A DNA stretch of 64,000 bases, taken from NCBI GenBank assembly GCA_009760855.2, contig WPIO01000002.1, positions 8,348,501-8,412,500 on the forward strand. The letters run 5' to 3'. The notes beneath the pieces were generated by a model. The model had not been told where the DNA came from and searched no databases. It saw only the letters and a program-made list of their open reading frames with translations. Position numbers and translations under genes: made by a program. Each line of letters opens with the position of its first letter. Positions within the stretch are counted from its first letter, which is position 1. Below, piece by piece: positions 22,521 to 64,000 of this stretch. The DNA is from Cristatella mucedo (taxonomy: Eukaryota > Bryozoa > Phylactolaemata > Cristatellidae).

Positions 22521-23124
22521 ATAAATTTTATCTATAAATAAACGTGATGACAAGCAAGGTTCGTTGCATCTAGTTTGCTTTTATTAATCATGGGTATGCG
22601 ATAACTAGTTTGGTATCATTGGTTAATATCAGCCAACTCTAGATTAACATAATAATGATCCGTTTGAAGATTAGTTATAAAAGCAACCTCAAATCTCGCA
22701 ATTTAAGATCAATATGCTGCATTTTTATTGCAGTGACGTTGCGTGCACATAAAAAGGCTTGAATTTTGTAATTATGGCAAGTAAGGAACAGAAAGAATGT
22801 ACCATTGTTACTAGTCTCTAAGCGTGTTATCGTACTCGAATTACCATTATTACGGTTGCAAGTCACGGCACTACATTATGTTAGTGATGCCCCAAAAGTT
22901 ACCCGCCTCCTCCTATTCAATTTTGATCACCGAAGAACATTACGCTACTTAGAAACTGTTGCATTGTACCTCTCTATTTAAATCAGTCTCTCGAAATCCT
23001 CTAAACTAGGATTTCGTGCAAATTATAACTTTCGCATCCTGTAGACTGCTACAAAAGTACACTAGGTATTGCATCGGCATCTTGTAATCCCGAAATTTTT
23101 TTAGCACCATCGATATGCTTTTTG

Positions 23125-23285
23125 TTGAATTCAAATTTGAATTCGCATATTGAATTCAAATTCAATTGAATTCGAATTTCGAATAAGCGATGAATAAATT
23201 GAAATAAATTCGAATAAATTTAATTCATTGAATTCAATGAATTCATAAATTCGAATTCAAATGCGAATTAATTAAAATCGCACTG
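23125..23285. repeat. GAATTC-rich palindromic insertion
   Basis: About 160 bases composed of GAATTC/AATTC/TTTGAATT variants with at least five GAATTC hexamers and many self-complementary stretches. The flanks ('ttagcaccatcgatatgc' on the left, 'tttaaggtgg' on the right) are nearly adjacent in block B (about 10275-10330), so it is an insertion or local expansion in block B' only. Confidence 0.8.
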
Positions 23286-23449
23286 CAAATTGAATTGCTG
23301 CGATTGGCATAATCAATTTAAGGTGGCTCTTCAAGCATCCTTTAAAATGCGACTTATACAGACCAACCAAATTATTCAAGCACTCTGCTACATTAGCCCT
23401 TATCGGAGGCGGATTATTGCCATCAAATATCGTCCAAGATAGCGAATCA

Positions 23450-24689
23450 AAGCAGGCACATCCGGGCGGTGGCGGCCAGATTCGAAGACGCTTCGTTCCT
23501 TCTCCTCCTCCTCGGCGAGGCGAGCTTGCAGTGTTCCCAGCATCTTCGTTCGCGAACGTGCAGCAACTGATTGAGGACCTGCCGGCGGAGGATCTCGTTC
23601 AGCCGCCTTCTACATGCTGCCAGCGCCTCATCAAAGTGCAGTGAATGAAGCGGGCGGTCTATCTTAACTTAGGGATACGGTAAGTAGCCGCCCTATGGAT
23701 CGTCAGCGGCTGGCGCTCCGCTTACAATTCCGGAAGCCCGCGAAGCTGCCAATAGCCAGTTAGGCCAGTTGGCGAGCTAGCTAGGGGTAGACAATTGAGT
23801 CAGCGGGTGCATCGCGAACGCACCGTTTCGAGACCAGTTTGAGCTATCGAATAGTTTCAGCGACTTATCCGCCGCCACTTGGCCCTACCATTTCACGCCC
23901 ACTTCACCTCAACTCTACGGGGTTCCCCGTTGTGCGTACAAGACGGCTTCGCTCTAATACAGTTACTAACTCGCGCTCTCGGAAGCTCTCGACTGCAAAG
24001 CGAGCAGACAGCGAGAGCGTGGCGGAAACTCGCGGCGGAAAAACGCCGCAAGCTTAACACCGGAAGATCTTTAAATGACGGCTCATGCCGCACGAGTGTA
24101 CATCTCATGGTAGCGATTGTCGGTATGACGGCCCCGAATCAGCACTGACGCAGTTCCGACGGTGAGTCGACGGTCAGTCGTCTCGGACGAGAATACTTCT
24201 CTTGGCGTAGCGGCGTGCATGGAGACTGATACAATCCCTGCCGCTTGACTTAGAGCTCGGTTGTTTGAACGGTCGAGTTTTCAAAGTACAGCTGGGGCGA
24301 TCGATCCACTTTAAAAATAAAATAGCGAACCCTGGCGCGCCGCCGGGCGGGGTTTGGCACGGAGATTTCTCTGCAGCCTTCGCCTGTCCTCCTGTGCGCT
24401 CTACTTGCTGCACGGTCTCTCCGGCATTAAATCAGAGAGCGATCTAAAAACGGTCGCCGTTTACGGAGGCAAGCTCCCCAGCAGCACCCTACCCCGATCC
24501 CAAGCTGCTTGGCTAACCTAGGCCAGCCGTGGGATTTAAAACTTAATTACGTCCGCCCTGACCTTTTAAGTGGGCTGCACAAGTTTGACCAATCGCATGG
24601 TATCTCGGCTAGTCGGCTTTTGAGCGCGTACGGAGGTGGCCAGCGCCGGCGAGCCTGGGCAGCTGCTGGACATTGGGCCGGTTGTTGCG
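23450..24689 (+). promoter_or_regulatory. GC-rich promoter and 5' UTR region of the KCP-like gene
   Basis: CpG-rich sequence (for example 'ggcgcgccgccgggcgg' near 24333) unlike the AT-rich surroundings, extending to about 25750. No TATA box was recognised at a suitable distance. An in-frame stop at 24621-24623 precedes the first ATG at 24690. CpG content was judged by eye, and the transcription start is not located. Confidence 0.5.
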
Positions 24690-63551
<38,862 letters not shown>

Positions 63552-64000
63552 GTAAGTCAGTAACTTAAATCGATTGAGAAACGTAATGTTTCGCATACTT
63601 AACTGGAGTGAGAAACGTTGTGTTGGACAAAGTTCTGACTCAGTTGAAAGCAGATGTGTGAAGCTACTTGCAGTCAATAATTTCTCATGCATCCTGCTTG
63701 ACGATGTTGAGCGTTAAATTGTACCTGGGTAGTTAATACACGATTAATACGAAAAGTCAATATAGTATTTGTAGTTATTACATGCAGTGAACCTAAGTAT
63801 GTACCTTATAAGCGATTGAGCTAACTCCCAAAAAAGTCGAAACTTCAAAAGAGATAATAATAATAATTTACCATTTTTTTCAAATATGGCTTAGGTACTG
63901 CTATGCTTGCTTCACCATCAAACATAACCTGAACTACCAGGAACTACCCACTTTTTGATTTACTTGCAACACATAATATGCATGTTTAGACGTACTGTAT
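63552..64000. other. KCP-like intron 15 (incomplete)
   Basis: AT-rich with a short ATA run near 63855-63870. No exon recognised before the window ends. Confidence 0.4.

Larger units (their letters stand above)
21480..23450. repeat. duplicated block B' (partner of 8300-10450)
   Basis: Collinear with block B at both ends and in the middle. The differences are a SINE-1 insertion at 21713, a SINE-2 at 22388 and a GAATTC-rich insertion at about 23125-23285, none of which occurs in block B. Block B' ends just before the GC-rich region that holds the first exon of the KCP-like gene. Confidence 0.7.

Overview
This window is nuclear DNA of an animal, most likely an invertebrate. The evidence is spliced genes with GT-AG introns, a cysteine-rich extracellular-matrix gene of bilaterian type, non-LTR retrotransposons whose 3' tails end in ATT repeats, tRNA-derived SINEs, and long microsatellites. 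I could not place the phylum from the sequence. There is no sign of bacterial gene organisation and no CRISPR array, rRNA or functional tRNA gene.

Left part (1-23450): tandemly duplicated, repeat-rich DNA. A complete seven-coding-exon gene (2835-5115, plus strand, 321 codons) encodes a small secreted protein made almost entirely of amphipathic helices with a recurring Gly-Lys motif. I do not recognise its family. About 10 kb downstream (13133-14171) lies a decayed copy that lacks the promoter and the first three coding exons and has lost splice sites and reading frame. The flanks are duplicated too: block A (about 425-6300) resembles A' (about 10780-15240), and block B (about 8300-10450) resembles B' (about 21480-23450), with a fragment of B at 1-300. 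LINE, SINE and GAATTC-rich insertions present in only one copy help to order these events.

Right part (23450-64000): one large plus-strand gene resembling kielin/chordin-like protein (KCP). Fifteen exons can be joined in frame from a signal-peptide exon in a GC-rich region (24690) to 63551, giving 800 codons before the gene leaves the window. The order is signal peptide, short coiled coil, then at least 13 von Willebrand factor type C (VWC) domains. One intron appears to use a GC-AG donor. A copy of its small exon 4, with both splice sites destroyed, lies at 15772 inside a third duplicated block (C).

The introns carry two LINE families related to CR1/L2, at least two SINE families, a fragment of a hAT-type transposase, and several dinucleotide arrays. 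The two genes have no obvious functional link. The first looks like a locally amplified secreted-protein gene. The second is a conserved-type extracellular regulator expected to bind BMP/TGF-beta ligands.
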